Origin: Fluviispira sanaruensis
Lineage (GTDB): Bacteria; Bdellovibrionota_B; Oligoflexia; Silvanigrellales; Silvanigrellaceae
Assembly: GCF_004295685.1 (NCBI RefSeq)
Contig: NZ_AP019368.1
Coordinates: 2,929,501 to 2,993,500, forward strand
Direction of reading: 5' to 3'
Length of the DNA stretch: 64,000 nucleotides
The translations under genes and the position numbers were made by a program. Below, piece by piece: positions 45,485 to 54,687 of the stretch (positions are counted from its first letter, which is position 1; each line of letters starts with the position of its first letter). The notes under the pieces are model-generated. The model made no database searches and was not told the origin of the DNA. It worked only from the letters and a program-made list of their open reading frames with translations.

Positions 45485-48313
45485 ATGCTAGCAAGTTTAA
45501 ATTTTGTCGAACGTTTCTTAACTCTCCCTAAGATTACTAAAAATATAAATATCAATGGAAAAAATATATTAGAAACTCTTTATGATCTCGACAAAATCGC
45601 TCCACTTTTAACTCGCCAAGGATTTGAAGTTGACAGTATCAATGTTTGGGGCTCAGGACTTGAAACCGTTGTCGTAGGATATATTGAAAAAATTGAACCA
45701 CATCCGACTGCCGGAAAATTACAAATATGTCATGTCGATGTCGGAGAATCGACCTTGAGACAAATTGTCTGTGGAGCGCCCAATGCACGAGCTGATCTCT
45801 ATGTTGCCGTAGCTCTTCCATCTACAAAACTGCCAAATGGTTTAGAAATTAAACCATCCAAAATCCGTGACGTCGAAAGCAACGGAATGCTTTGTGCACG
45901 TGAGGAACTGAACCTCCCTACCAATAAAGAAATTGATGGCGATGGAATTTGGGAACTCGATATTGATGCACAAGGAGGAATTTCAAGTAAAGTTCTTAAA
46001 AATAAACTGGGCTATCCTGTATTTCATGCTCTCAATATGATGGACACCTTACTTGAATTAAGCGTGACACCTAACCGTCCGGATATGCTTTCCCATGAAG
46101 GTGTTGCACGTGAGCTTATCGCAGGATTTAGCTATGCTAAAATTCCATATAGTCTCAAAAAAGATGCTGAATTTGCCAATAAAATCTCTTTAACAGAAGA
46201 AAATATTAAAGCAGATGCGCTAAAAAATGCTTCTGCAAAATGCGGCGATATTTCTTTTTCATGTGAAAATCACTTAGATATTCCTGCTTTTTTTGTTTTA
46301 ATTGACAGTATTGAAGTGAAAGCAAGTCCTGCTTGGTTGAGAAATTTACTTGAAGCTCTTGGCCAAAATTCAATCAACAATATTGTTGATACATCTAATT
46401 ATGTTCTGCTAGCTTACGGTCAACCAAACCATGCATTTGACTTAGAAAAACTCTCAGCACAAGAACCTAAAGCTAAAAAATTAATTCTCCGCAATGCAAA
46501 AGCAGGCGAGAAGTTCATTGGTCTTGATGGCAAAGAAAGAAATTTAGATACATTCGATGGAATTGTCGCAGATATTGAAGGAGCACAAGCAATACTTGGC
46601 GTTTTAGGAGGCGAACATTCAAAAGTTTCGAGCCAAAGTAAGAAAATAGTTGTTGAATTTGCTAATCCAAATTCTGTAGCTGTGCGTAGAACATCGCGTC
46701 GGTATGGCCGCCAAACAGATGCAAGTTTTTTATTTGAAAAAGGTATAGATGCAGAGCAACGCTACAAAGCTGCAATTGAATTCTTTGCAATCATTTCAAC
46801 AGAAAGCCATAGTAAACCACTTTATTGCGGATCCGTTCATTCAATTGATATGCATAAAAAACCTATGCTATTAACCCACGCTAACACTATTGAAATAGAT
46901 TATAGTTCTCAGGATCAAGAGAAAGTTTTAGGCGCGCATATTTTACCATTTAAAGAGCAGCTCAGTATTATTTCTTCACTTGGCTTTACTTTAAATAAAC
47001 AAACTGATGAAAAATATAAAGTAACAGTGCCCAGTTGGAGAAAGCAGGATATTGCTGGAAATGCTGATTTAGTAGAAGAATTCATACGCATTGTCGGTAT
47101 AGACTCCATTCCTTCATCTCCATTTCACTCAGTCGCAATTGTCAATCATGATGATCCACAGTTTGCCTTCAATGAAAAAATAAGTTCACGTTGTGCAGCT
47201 CTCGGCTACAATGAAGTTATTAGCTTACATTTTATGCGTGCAGATGATTATAAAAAATTAGGAATAAGTTCTATTAATTCATTGGGTGAACCTGTTGCTT
47301 TAATGAATCCAATAATAGGCGATGAGCCACTTATGCACACAACACTTATTCCTGATTTATTAAGAAAAGTTGGGCGTAATATAAGTTATGGAGTGAAAAG
47401 TGGGCAACTATTTCACTCCTGTCGAACATTTCAAAATCATGACAATGAGGGTGAAAGAGTTTTTCAGTTAAATGGTGAAAGGATTGGGCTACAAAATGAA
47501 CTGGCAGAAGTATTCGAGCAAACTTTAGAATATCATTATTCTCGAGGTTATTCTTATTCAAGAGAGCCCTCTCAGAACAAGCGGCCGGTGGAAACTCCAC
47601 GTTTAGCAGGAGTGTGCTTTGGCAATAAAATTGATAAATCTTGGCAAAATACAACTGAAATTCAGTGGTCTCTTCATGATATAATGGCTCATATTCAAGA
47701 AATTTGTCGATGCGTCGGAGTTGACATATCATTTATTAAATTATCAGATAAAGAAACAAACTCAGATACTAAAGTTCATCCAATAGCAAATGCCCTTCAC
47801 CCAGGCAGAAGAGTTGGATTTTATATACTCGATGATAATAATGAATCTGTTTCACTTGGCTGGGCTGGTGAACTACATCCAAATACAATGCGCAATTATG
47901 AAATCGAATCGCCTTGCTATGTCTTTGAATTAAATGTTGCGTTATTAATGCAAAAATCTTTTCTGCCAAAGAAAGTGATTCAAAAAGTTGTAAGTGCGCA
48001 AAAATTTCCAATTATTACAAGAGACTTTGCTTTCTTGTTCGATGATAAAGTCACTGGAAAAGAGCTCTATACTGTAGTGGCAGAATCTATAAATGAAATT
48101 ATTAGAAATGAAATACCTGCTCTTTTGAATTCAATTCAAATTTTTGATATTTATCGTGGGAAGGGCATACCTGAAAATAAAAAATCATTAGCTTTTCAAA
48201 TTTCACTCGAGCCAACTGAAAGAACCTTTACCGACAAAGATATAAATAAATTGTCAAAAGCGATTATTCACGCTGTCACCGATAAATTTAAAGCAGATTT
48301 AAGAGGGGCTTAA
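45485..48313 (+). CDS. pheT: phenylalanyl-tRNA synthetase beta chain
   Basis: The protein has 942 residues, against about 790-810 for most bacterial PheT. An N-terminal tRNA-binding OB domain (VVVGYIEKIEPHPTAGKLQI to MLCAREELNL, about 60-165) is followed by the B3/B4 editing region, B5 domain, a synthetase-like core and a C-terminal anticodon-binding domain (FPIITRDFAFLFDD to KFKADLRGA). The extra length is spread in the middle. The downstream terminator overlaps the stop codon. Confidence 0.96.
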   Translation: MLASLNFVERFLTLPKITKNININGKNILETLYDLDKIAPLLTRQGFEVDSINVWGSGLETVVVGYIEKIEPHPTAGKLQICHVDVGESTLRQIVCGAPNARADLYVAVALPSTKLPNGLEIKPSKIRDVESNGMLCAREELNLPTNKEIDGDGIWELDIDAQGGISSKVLKNKLGYPVFHALNMMDTLLELSVTPNRPDMLSHEGVARELIAGFSYAKIPYSLKKDAEFANKISLTEENIKADALKNASAKCGDISFSCENHLDIPAFFVLIDSIEVKASPAWLRNLLEALGQNSINNIVDTSNYVLLAYGQPNHAFDLEKLSAQEPKAKKLILRNAKAGEKFIGLDGKERNLDTFDGIVADIEGAQAILGVLGGEHSKVSSQSKKIVVEFANPNSVAVRRTSRRYGRQTDASFLFEKGIDAEQRYKAAIEFFAIISTESHSKPLYCGSVHSIDMHKKPMLLTHANTIEIDYSSQDQEKVLGAHILPFKEQLSIISSLGFTLNKQTDEKYKVTVPSWRKQDIAGNADLVEEFIRIVGIDSIPSSPFHSVAIVNHDDPQFAFNEKISSRCAALGYNEVISLHFMRADDYKKLGISSINSLGEPVALMNPIIGDEPLMHTTLIPDLLRKVGRNISYGVKSGQLFHSCRTFQNHDNEGERVFQLNGERIGLQNELAEVFEQTLEYHYSRGYSYSREPSQNKRPVETPRLAGVCFGNKIDKSWQNTTEIQWSLHDIMAHIQEICRCVGVDISFIKLSDKETNSDTKVHPIANALHPGRRVGFYILDDNNESVSLGWAGELHPNTMRNYEIESPCYVFELNVALLMQKSFLPKKVIQKVVSAQKFPIITRDFAFLFDDKVTGKELYTVVAESINEIIRNEIPALLNSIQIFDIYRGKGIPENKKSLAFQISLEPTERTFTDKDINKLSKAIIHAVTDKFKADLRGA

Positions 48314-48328
48314 GTCTCTCTTTTTTTT
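48301..48328 (+). terminator. intrinsic terminator of pheST
   Basis: AAGAGGGGC pairs with GTCTCTCTT around a four-base loop, giving a nine-base-pair stem with two G-U pairs, followed by a T run to 48328. It overlaps the pheT stop codon. Confidence 0.75.
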
Positions 48329-48361
48329 ATAAAGGACCTAATAATTCCAAAAAATAATAAA

Positions 48362-48399
48362 TTCTTAAAAAAAGTCATTATTTTGACTTTTTTTAAGAA
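48362..48399. terminator. perfect 16-bp inverted repeat, possible second terminator
   Basis: TTCTTAAAAAAAGTCA at 48362-48377 is repeated inverted at 48384-48399 around a six-base loop. The T7 run in the right arm could serve termination in either direction. It lies 90 nt before the binding-protein gene. Confidence 0.5.
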
Positions 48400-48486
48400 T
48401 AAAGCGAAATAAAATAAAATTTTTAAAATTAAAAAATATATATTTTAAAATGTTAATATAAGAAACAACAAAGAAGGATTCTTAAC

Positions 48487-49227
48487 TTGAAATACTTCAT
48501 TCTTATCTTTTTTTTAAATCATATTTTTGCTTATTCAAGTGAGAAAATAATCAAAGTGGGTTATTTTGAAATACCACCATACGCTTATAAAAATTCTAAA
48601 GGAATTTTAGATGGCACCGCTGTTAATGATATTATAAAAAAATTAAACTTAGGAAATAATTATAATATCCAATTTTATGGTTTTCCGCTTGCGCGGGGCT
48701 ATCATGAGTTAAATGCTGGAAATATTGACCTTTTACTTCTTACTACGAGTCGAACATTTTTAAACAAATCAGAATATGCTCACTCCGTGCCAATTTGTGA
48801 AATCCATGAATATATTTTTGTTAATAAAATCTCTGAAATCAAAGAATTCAGAAGTTCAAATATTTTTAAAAATAAAACTATAGGTGTTAGAGTAGGTGTA
48901 AACTTACCAGATTATTTTGAACAAAAGAAAAATAACATTATAGTCTCTGAGTCTTCTGGTGAAAAGGCAATAAATACTCTATTACAAAAATTATTAAATA
49001 ATAGAATCGATATTCTGTATTTAAGTAATCCCAAAGCAGGGATCCTTGAAGCAAAAAAAATGAAAGCTCTAAATAAAATTAGATATATTCAATTGGGAGA
49101 TCATACTTATGAAGTCTATGTAGGCTTTTCAAAAAAATTAGACCCAAAAATTAAAAACAAAGTAAACGATATAATAACAAAAAATCAAGATAAACTTAAG
49201 AATATGTGCATAGTAAATAGCGATTAA
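48487..49227 (+). CDS. periplasmic substrate-binding protein (SBP_bac_3-like)
   Basis: A TTG start, with AAGGA eight nt upstream, gives 246 residues. The N-terminus KYFILIFFLNHIFAYSS is a signal peptide. IIKVGYFEIPPYAYKNSKGIL is the start of the extracellular-solute-binding fold, and FKNKTIGVRVGVNLPDYFEQ, ILYLSNPKAGILEA and YVGFSKKLDPKIKNKVND follow in the usual order. No transporter genes are adjacent, so it may be an orphan or sensor-type binding protein. The ligand is probably an amino acid or other small polar compound. Confidence 0.72.
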   Translation: MKYFILIFFLNHIFAYSSEKIIKVGYFEIPPYAYKNSKGILDGTAVNDIIKKLNLGNNYNIQFYGFPLARGYHELNAGNIDLLLLTTSRTFLNKSEYAHSVPICEIHEYIFVNKISEIKEFRSSNIFKNKTIGVRVGVNLPDYFEQKKNNIIVSESSGEKAINTLLQKLLNNRIDILYLSNPKAGILEAKKMKALNKIRYIQLGDHTYEVYVGFSKKLDPKIKNKVNDIITKNQDKLKNMCIVNSD

Positions 49228-49287
49228 TTCCATTGATAAATATAGAATGATTGTCAGATAGAAATACGACCAAAAGATTCTTTCTAT

Positions 49288-50691
49288 TCAAAGTAAAAAA
49301 TTAATTCCTGACTGAGTTGTAAATAAATTCTGAGTTTTGGTCCCATCTGGATATGCTTTGATCTTCCAATCATAATAGCCAAAACTACAGCTAAAAAAGA
49401 AATACTGATTTGTACGCAATTTTTTATCGAACGAATATTTAAGAATTGGAGTTATGACAACGGAGTTTGCATCGGATGCAATCAATTTACGAGATACATA
49501 AACAAGCGAAAGATCTAAGCCTAACTGCCAATTTCGCGTAATAAAATAAACTGGCTGAATATCAACACTCAAACGATTTGCCAAACGTGAAGTTTGAGTG
49601 CCATCATGCTCTAAGGATTTTTTATCATCTGCTATTTTTAAAACAGGCAATTCTGAAGCGTAGGTATTATTTAAAAGAATAATGCCAGATAATACACCAG
49701 CATAAGGTGTAAAATAAAACTCTGAAGAATCAAGAATGCCAATTGTATTTTGTGGGTAATTAGGAGGGACTCTTCCTTTACCCATATATGAACTTGAAAC
49801 AGCATTATTATATGGTCGAACATTTTTATCTGTAGGAAGAGATTGGAACCAAACAGTTGTATGTCCTTTTAAACCGTCTGCTAAAGGTCTAGAAAAAATT
49901 CCGCCTACCATAAACGAGGAAGAATTCACAACAGTATCTAATTTTACATTATTGCTATCATTTTCTTGTTTAGTTAATTCCTGATAATAGCGAAGAGCAA
50001 AAACAGGTTGAAAGATTTTACCTTCAGATAATAAAAATTTTCCAGAAAAGAAAGCAGTAATTATTAAATCATGCTCTTGAAAGAGTTGTGGGTTATTATC
50101 GCTATCTAAGACTTGATTGCCATTAATATCTCTTCCCGTCGTAAATAAAGATTCATTATTTAACGCAATTGACGCCTGAAAAACTTCATTTTCATAACCA
50201 AATCCTTGAAGTTCTATTTGATTAAAAGGATTGTCCAATTGGAATAAATAAATATTTTCGAATTCGAATGTTCTTCTTCCTATCCAAAATGAAGACATTT
50301 TTGTATTGCTCGGAAAACTTAAGTAAAAATCTCTTAAATGAAATTTATTTTGTTCATAATCTTTTGGATATAAATTATAAATAAATGATGAGTTCCAATA
50401 ATAATCTACTCTTGTTTTTAAAGAAACCCAGTCGCGCAATTCCAATGAAAATTTAACCGACAGGGAGTCTATACTGTAAGCAGCAGCACTAGCAGCTTGA
50501 TTTTCTGAACTTTGATCTGGTGAGTTTCTCAAAGAAAAACTTTTGCCCGCTGATCTAAGGGCTCCTCGCCCCCTAAACCCGAAACTCATACCCCAAGAGT
50601 CTGAAAGAATTATATTTTCATCCGCATAGAGATTAGATGTTTTTAATACACTTAAAATAATTATAGCGGATATAATCCATACCTTGTTCAT
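49288..50691 (-). CDS. probable outer-membrane beta-barrel protein
   Basis: From the ATG at 50691 (AAAGAG nine nt upstream) the protein has 467 residues. A signal peptide ends near NLYADENII. The rest alternates aromatic and polar residues with strand-like segments (FRGRGALRSAG, FWIGRRTFEFENIYLFQ, FAGVLSGIILL-like turns) and ends in an aromatic-rich strand. It resembles porin or alginate-export-like barrels in style, but I do not recognise the family. The longer frame to 50769 adds residues before the signal peptide and is unlikely. Confidence 0.6.
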   Translation of the reverse strand: MNKVWIISAIIILSVLKTSNLYADENIILSDSWGMSFGFRGRGALRSAGKSFSLRNSPDQSSENQAASAAAYSIDSLSVKFSLELRDWVSLKTRVDYYWNSSFIYNLYPKDYEQNKFHLRDFYLSFPSNTKMSSFWIGRRTFEFENIYLFQLDNPFNQIELQGFGYENEVFQASIALNNESLFTTGRDINGNQVLDSDNNPQLFQEHDLIITAFFSGKFLLSEGKIFQPVFALRYYQELTKQENDSNNVKLDTVVNSSSFMVGGIFSRPLADGLKGHTTVWFQSLPTDKNVRPYNNAVSSSYMGKGRVPPNYPQNTIGILDSSEFYFTPYAGVLSGIILLNNTYASELPVLKIADDKKSLEHDGTQTSRLANRLSVDIQPVYFITRNWQLGLDLSLVYVSRKLIASDANSVVITPILKYSFDKKLRTNQYFFFSCSFGYYDWKIKAYPDGTKTQNLFTTQSGINFLL

Positions 50692-50789
50692 GAAAATAAA
50701 CTCTTTTGAAAACATTTGATTATAAAATACAAGTTGATTCACCCGAGATTGATATGTGATTATACTCAAAATACTCTAACAAGCCCCCC

Positions 50790-50817
50790 TTGACCGAGTA
50801 AGTTCAGATACTATGTT
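50790..50817 (+). promoter_or_regulatory. predicted sigma-70-type promoter for the nfu-mrp operon
   Basis: TTGACC (50790-50795), 16 nt, then TATGTT (50812-50817), about 60 nt before the start of the Nfu-like gene. Confidence 0.45.
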
Positions 50818-50875
50818 CATAATGAAAAAATATTTCAACCTATTGGGGTTGTCTCTCTTTTTATGAGGTTCGTAA

Positions 50876-51100
50876 ATGATTGCAAAGATTCAGGAAATTA
50901 TTGAACAACAAATTCGCCCAGCACTCCAGTCTGATGGAGGAGATATAGAGCTGATTGATGTTGAAGATGGTATCGTTAAAGTAAGGCTTGTAGGCGCTTG
51001 TTCTCATTGTCCTTCTAGCGCAATGACCCTATACCAAGGAGTGGAAAAAATGCTTATGGAAAAAGTGCCTGAAGTAAAAGGCATCGAGCAGGTCTGGTAA
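50876..51100 (+). CDS. NifU-like C-terminal domain (Nfu) iron-sulfur scaffold protein
   Basis: The 74-residue protein is a stand-alone Nfu domain: IRPALQSDGGDIELIDVEDG and the CxxC motif in LVGACSHCPSSAMTLYQGVE, whose cysteines carry a bridging iron-sulfur cluster in a dimer. It is followed after 2 nt by the Mrp ATPase gene, so both likely act together in cluster transfer to target proteins. Confidence 0.92.
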   Translation: MIAKIQEIIEQQIRPALQSDGGDIELIDVEDGIVKVRLVGACSHCPSSAMTLYQGVEKMLMEKVPEVKGIEQVW

Positions 51101-51102
51101 AA

Positions 51103-52248
51103 ATGACTGAAAATACAAAACAAATACTTGATACAGTTCAAGAGCTTGAATCTGTATTGTCTTTTTCTGTGCAAAAATCCTTAGGCAATTTCACTTGGAA
51201 AGAGAGAACTCACTCTGTTGAAGAAGAGAGTGGAGTTTTTAAAATCCGCTTTTATTCCGACGGGTTAAACTTAGCAGAGAAAACTGCAATTGAATCCATA
51301 ATCAAAGAAAACTTGGGCAAAAATAATTATAATTTTTCAGTTTATTTTGAGCGCAAGGAAAAACCAGCAACACAGCCACAAAAGGCTCCCCAAGCTCACT
51401 CTCATAGCTCAGAAGCACATGAGCATGCAAAACCTCAGCAAAAACCAGATATGCGCCCTCCAACAGGAAAACGGCCAATCTCTGGAGTCAAAAGAATCAT
51501 TGCCGTGGCAAGCGGAAAAGGGGGAGTGGGCAAAAGCACAGTGAGTGTAAACTTAGCCTTAGCACTTTATAATCAAGGATATAAAGTGGGAATACTCGAT
51601 GCTGATATCTATGGTCCGAGTGTCCCAACAATGCTAAATATACACAAAGACCCTTTGGTAAATGAAAATAATAAAATTATTCCACCTGAATCCTTTGGCT
51701 TAAAAGTCATGTCATTTGGTTTTTTTGCTCCTGAAGAAACGGCCGTTATTTGGCGTGGCCCCATGATCATGAAAGCCTTGCAACAGTTCTTCTGGGACGT
51801 TGAGTGGGGTGAACTTGATTTTTTAATCATCGATCTCCCTCCAGGAACAGGTGATGCTCAGTTGACTTTAGTGCAAAGCATTCCAATTTCAGGAGCGGTT
51901 ATCGTAACAACTCCACAAAACGTTGCTCTTCTCGATGCTGTCAAAGGCATAGCAATGTTCCGTAAAACAGATGTTCCTATTATTGGTGTCGTCGAAAATA
52001 TGTCAACTTTCTCATGCCCAGCATGCGGAACTGAGACACATATTTTTGGTGCTGGTGGTGCTGATAAAGTTTCTGAAAAGTTTGAGGTTCCCGTCTTGGG
52101 ACATGTGCCTCTTATTCAAGAAATCCGTGCCGCTGGTGACTTAGGCGAACCCCTCACTTCACAGCCTAAGCATGCTGTGCGCATGCGTTTTGCAGAGATT
52201 GCAGAAAAGGTTGTAAAAAACACTCTGGCAATGGAAAATAAAAAATAA
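51103..52248 (+). CDS. mrp: Mrp/ApbC-type iron-sulfur carrier ATPase
   Basis: The 381-residue protein has an N-terminal domain (about 1-85) in place of the usual MIP18 domain, a His/Ser-rich linker (HSHSSEAHEHAK) and an ATPase with a deviant Walker A (VASGKGGVGKSTVSVNLALAL), LDADIYGPSVP, IIDLPPGTGDAQLT and the CPAC cluster-binding pair in NMSTFSCPACG. Mrp proteins dimerise and deliver Fe-S clusters. It is coupled to the Nfu gene. The gene converges with the 52256 gene with 7 nt between. Confidence 0.93.
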   Translation: MTENTKQILDTVQELESVLSFSVQKSLGNFTWKERTHSVEEESGVFKIRFYSDGLNLAEKTAIESIIKENLGKNNYNFSVYFERKEKPATQPQKAPQAHSHSSEAHEHAKPQQKPDMRPPTGKRPISGVKRIIAVASGKGGVGKSTVSVNLALALYNQGYKVGILDADIYGPSVPTMLNIHKDPLVNENNKIIPPESFGLKVMSFGFFAPEETAVIWRGPMIMKALQQFFWDVEWGELDFLIIDLPPGTGDAQLTLVQSIPISGAVIVTTPQNVALLDAVKGIAMFRKTDVPIIGVVENMSTFSCPACGTETHIFGAGGADKVSEKFEVPVLGHVPLIQEIRAAGDLGEPLTSQPKHAVRMRFAEIAEKVVKNTLAMENKK

Positions 52249-52255
52249 TTAATTT

Positions 52256-53647
52256 TCAAATTAAACTTTGATTATATGAGGAAGCCATCACAAAGTTTAA
52301 AAAACGGCCTGTCCCGGAAATATATTCGTAAGTGTGTTCAAGTTCAGCAGGTATAAACACCGTTGCTGGACTTTTTATTAATTGACTCTCATTATTTATT
52401 GTTACCTTAGCGACAAGACCCGTTCCATCAGAATTATTCCCCATAAAAACAAAAATACTGTCACAATGATGTGCATGCGTATCGACATGAGGTTCATAAC
52501 TTTCTGCATAGTCTTCTTTAAAAAGACGTTCGATGATATAAACAGGAGATCTTTCATCCACTCGAAAATCAATGTGAACCCAACGATCACCTACCCCATG
52601 CCTGTGATATTTTAACTCTTCCGCAGATTTTAAAAAGGGTGTACCTATTTTAAAATCATTTAAATATCTTTTTTGATTTTCTCGAATATATTCCTTCGCA
52701 GCAAGTGTCCTTTTCATAGCAAAAGGTTCAGGTGATAAATTTTCATATGCTCGATAGTTTTTTGAGCTTGCTTTCGTATGGTATTTTGAAGTGTGAATAA
52801 ATACATTTTTACCCACGATGGGTCTATGAAACTCAGGTGTAAAATGAGCAATTCTTGAAACAATATTTGCTAAATATTTGGTTTCTTTAAAATTATAATC
52901 AGAAGAATGAAAAAATTCTTTTAATGACGTACTCATTTGAAATAAATCACAAATACCAGCTCGCTCTCCTATACCAAGAACACTAACATCGATAACAGTT
53001 GCCCCAGCCTCTATAGCGGCATGAGCATTAGCTAATGCTAAGCCCAAATCATTGTGGAGATGCACTTCTATTTCGCATTTAAATTTATTGACTGCCAAAC
53101 TAACCATTTGCTTACATTTGTTAGGACTCCACGCACCGACTGTGTCGGCCAGACTTAAACGATCGACGCTCTCTTCACTCAACATTTTTGCAATTTCTTC
53201 AATGAGATCATGAGATGTACGAGAAGCATCTTCTATCGTAAATCGAACTTTTAAACCTAATTTTTTTGCATAACGAATGGAAGATTTAACTTGCTCTTTT
53301 ACCCATTCCTTTGACTTATTTGTAAACTTAGTCTCCAGTGATATCGGATTAAATGAAGCCCAAATTCCTACCCAATTCGCACCTGTCCGATACGCAGATA
53401 ATATTTCTGAATGACAAGCACGTGCATGAACTAAAATATTGGTACTTTTAATTTCATTGCAAATAGACATGCAAGTCTCTTCTTCTTTTACAGAAATTCC
53501 AGGATGACCTATTTCTATAGTGTCGACACCAAAAAGAGCTAAATGCTTAGCAATTTCAATTTTTTCTTCGAGAGAAAAACAGACACCAAATGCTTGCTCA
53601 CCTTCTCGCAGAGTGGAATCAAGAAGTTTTATTTTATTACGATGCAC
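52256..53647 (-). CDS. homocitrate/isopropylmalate-synthase-like enzyme fused to a cupin domain
   Basis: A GTG start (AAGGA eight nt upstream) gives 463 residues. The HMGL barrel is clear: LLDSTLREGEQAFGVCF (10-25), TIEIGHPGIS, FTIEDASRTSHDL, LADTVGAWSP, the metal ligands in EVHLHNDLGLALANA and VLGIGERAGICDL. From about 365 a cupin-like domain follows (THAHHCDSIFVFMGNNS, TVFIPAELEHTYEY). LeuA-type regulatory domains are absent. It condenses a 2-oxo acid with acyl-CoA by family; here it is the last gene of a four-gene operon, overlapping the hydrolase by 11 nt. Confidence 0.82.
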   Translation of the reverse strand: MHRNKIKLLDSTLREGEQAFGVCFSLEEKIEIAKHLALFGVDTIEIGHPGISVKEEETCMSICNEIKSTNILVHARACHSEILSAYRTGANWVGIWASFNPISLETKFTNKSKEWVKEQVKSSIRYAKKLGLKVRFTIEDASRTSHDLIEEIAKMLSEESVDRLSLADTVGAWSPNKCKQMVSLAVNKFKCEIEVHLHNDLGLALANAHAAIEAGATVIDVSVLGIGERAGICDLFQMSTSLKEFFHSSDYNFKETKYLANIVSRIAHFTPEFHRPIVGKNVFIHTSKYHTKASSKNYRAYENLSPEPFAMKRTLAAKEYIRENQKRYLNDFKIGTPFLKSAEELKYHRHGVGDRWVHIDFRVDERSPVYIIERLFKEDYAESYEPHVDTHAHHCDSIFVFMGNNSDGTGLVAKVTINNESQLIKSPATVFIPAELEHTYEYISGTGRFLNFVMASSYNQSLI

Positions 53648-54665
53648 TCTCTGTTTCCTTATTTTTTAGAAAAGATACGATTGCGTCAATATATGATTTC
53701 CGATTATTTTCATAGATAATCCAATGTGTCGCATTTTTAATAACAATTTCTCTTTTAACCTTGGCACCTGTTAGTTTTTTAAAAAGATTTTTATCAGCAA
53801 ATAAATCTTGATCCCCATTAATCACTAATGTCGGTTGAATAATTCTCGAAATATCATAAACAGGTCGTTCGTTCCAAACTTCAAAAAGATCTTTCATTGG
53901 TCCCATAACTCTTCTGATTGAACCTGGAATTTTACTCTTATTATCAAGATTTATATATACTTTCTCAATTGATTTTACTGTTTCCTGATTCACTAAATCT
54001 TTATCTTGCATCATCATTTTCCAATGCGAATAAATCGCTTCCCATGGGATAACTTGATAAGCTCCTAATTTCGCATTAAATTGATTATTTTTATCCGCAA
54101 ATGGTTTTGTAAATAAAGGGAGACTAAAGGAATGCATTGCACCCGTTAAAACTAATTTATTGACATTTTTATGATTTATTGACGCAAATTCAGCTGCTAC
54201 GATTGATCCAAAAGACCAACCGACAAGAGAAACTTTTTCAACATTTTTTAATTTAGAAATATAATCAATGATGACTGCAAGTTGCTTAATAGCGTCTTTA
54301 CTTTGTAGCGGATAGACGCCCTCTGGCGGAGGGAAAACTTGCATTTCCTTTGGATATGTTGATTTACCCATTCCTTCAAAGTCAACACTAAAAACATCCA
54401 GCCCCCCTTTTGCCAATTCATCCATAAAAGAAACATTCGGTATATCGAATGCTTCGGCTGTAGGAATACAAAGCGGTGGGAGTAAAATAACAATGTTTGA
54501 TTTTTTATTTTTTGCCCGTGCTTTGAAAGAGCTTTTTTCTTTTACATACAAAGTGCTTTCCGAGCCATATTTGATAAAATGCTCGGTTAGTTTAATACCA
54601 TTAGAATAAGAATTTAAAAATACAAAGAACTGTATAAAAACAATGAAAATATTAATGTAACACAT
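53637..54665 (-). CDS. alpha/beta hydrolase with N-terminal signal or membrane segment
   Basis: The 342-residue protein starts with a hydrophobic stretch (INIFIVFIQFFVFLNSYS) that may export or anchor it. The hydrolase core has VILLPPLCIPTAEAF, the nucleophile elbow VSLVGWSFGSIVA, and the acid and base in VINGDQDLFADK and NATHWIIYEN. It lies between the E1-like genes and the HMGL-cupin gene. It may act as a thioesterase or peptidase-like releasing enzyme for the operon's product. That is inference. Confidence 0.75.
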   Translation of the reverse strand: MCYINIFIVFIQFFVFLNSYSNGIKLTEHFIKYGSESTLYVKEKSSFKARAKNKKSNIVILLPPLCIPTAEAFDIPNVSFMDELAKGGLDVFSVDFEGMGKSTYPKEMQVFPPPEGVYPLQSKDAIKQLAVIIDYISKLKNVEKVSLVGWSFGSIVAAEFASINHKNVNKLVLTGAMHSFSLPLFTKPFADKNNQFNAKLGAYQVIPWEAIYSHWKMMMQDKDLVNQETVKSIEKVYINLDNKSKIPGSIRRVMGPMKDLFEVWNERPVYDISRIIQPTLVINGDQDLFADKNLFKKLTGAKVKREIVIKNATHWIIYENNRKSYIDAIVSFLKNKETESAS

Positions 54666-54687
54666 TGCTCTATGTTCCTTCCACTAT

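Noticed and set aside
47346-47732. 128-codon minus-strand frame within pheT
   Set aside because: Antisense shadow without start signals or motifs.
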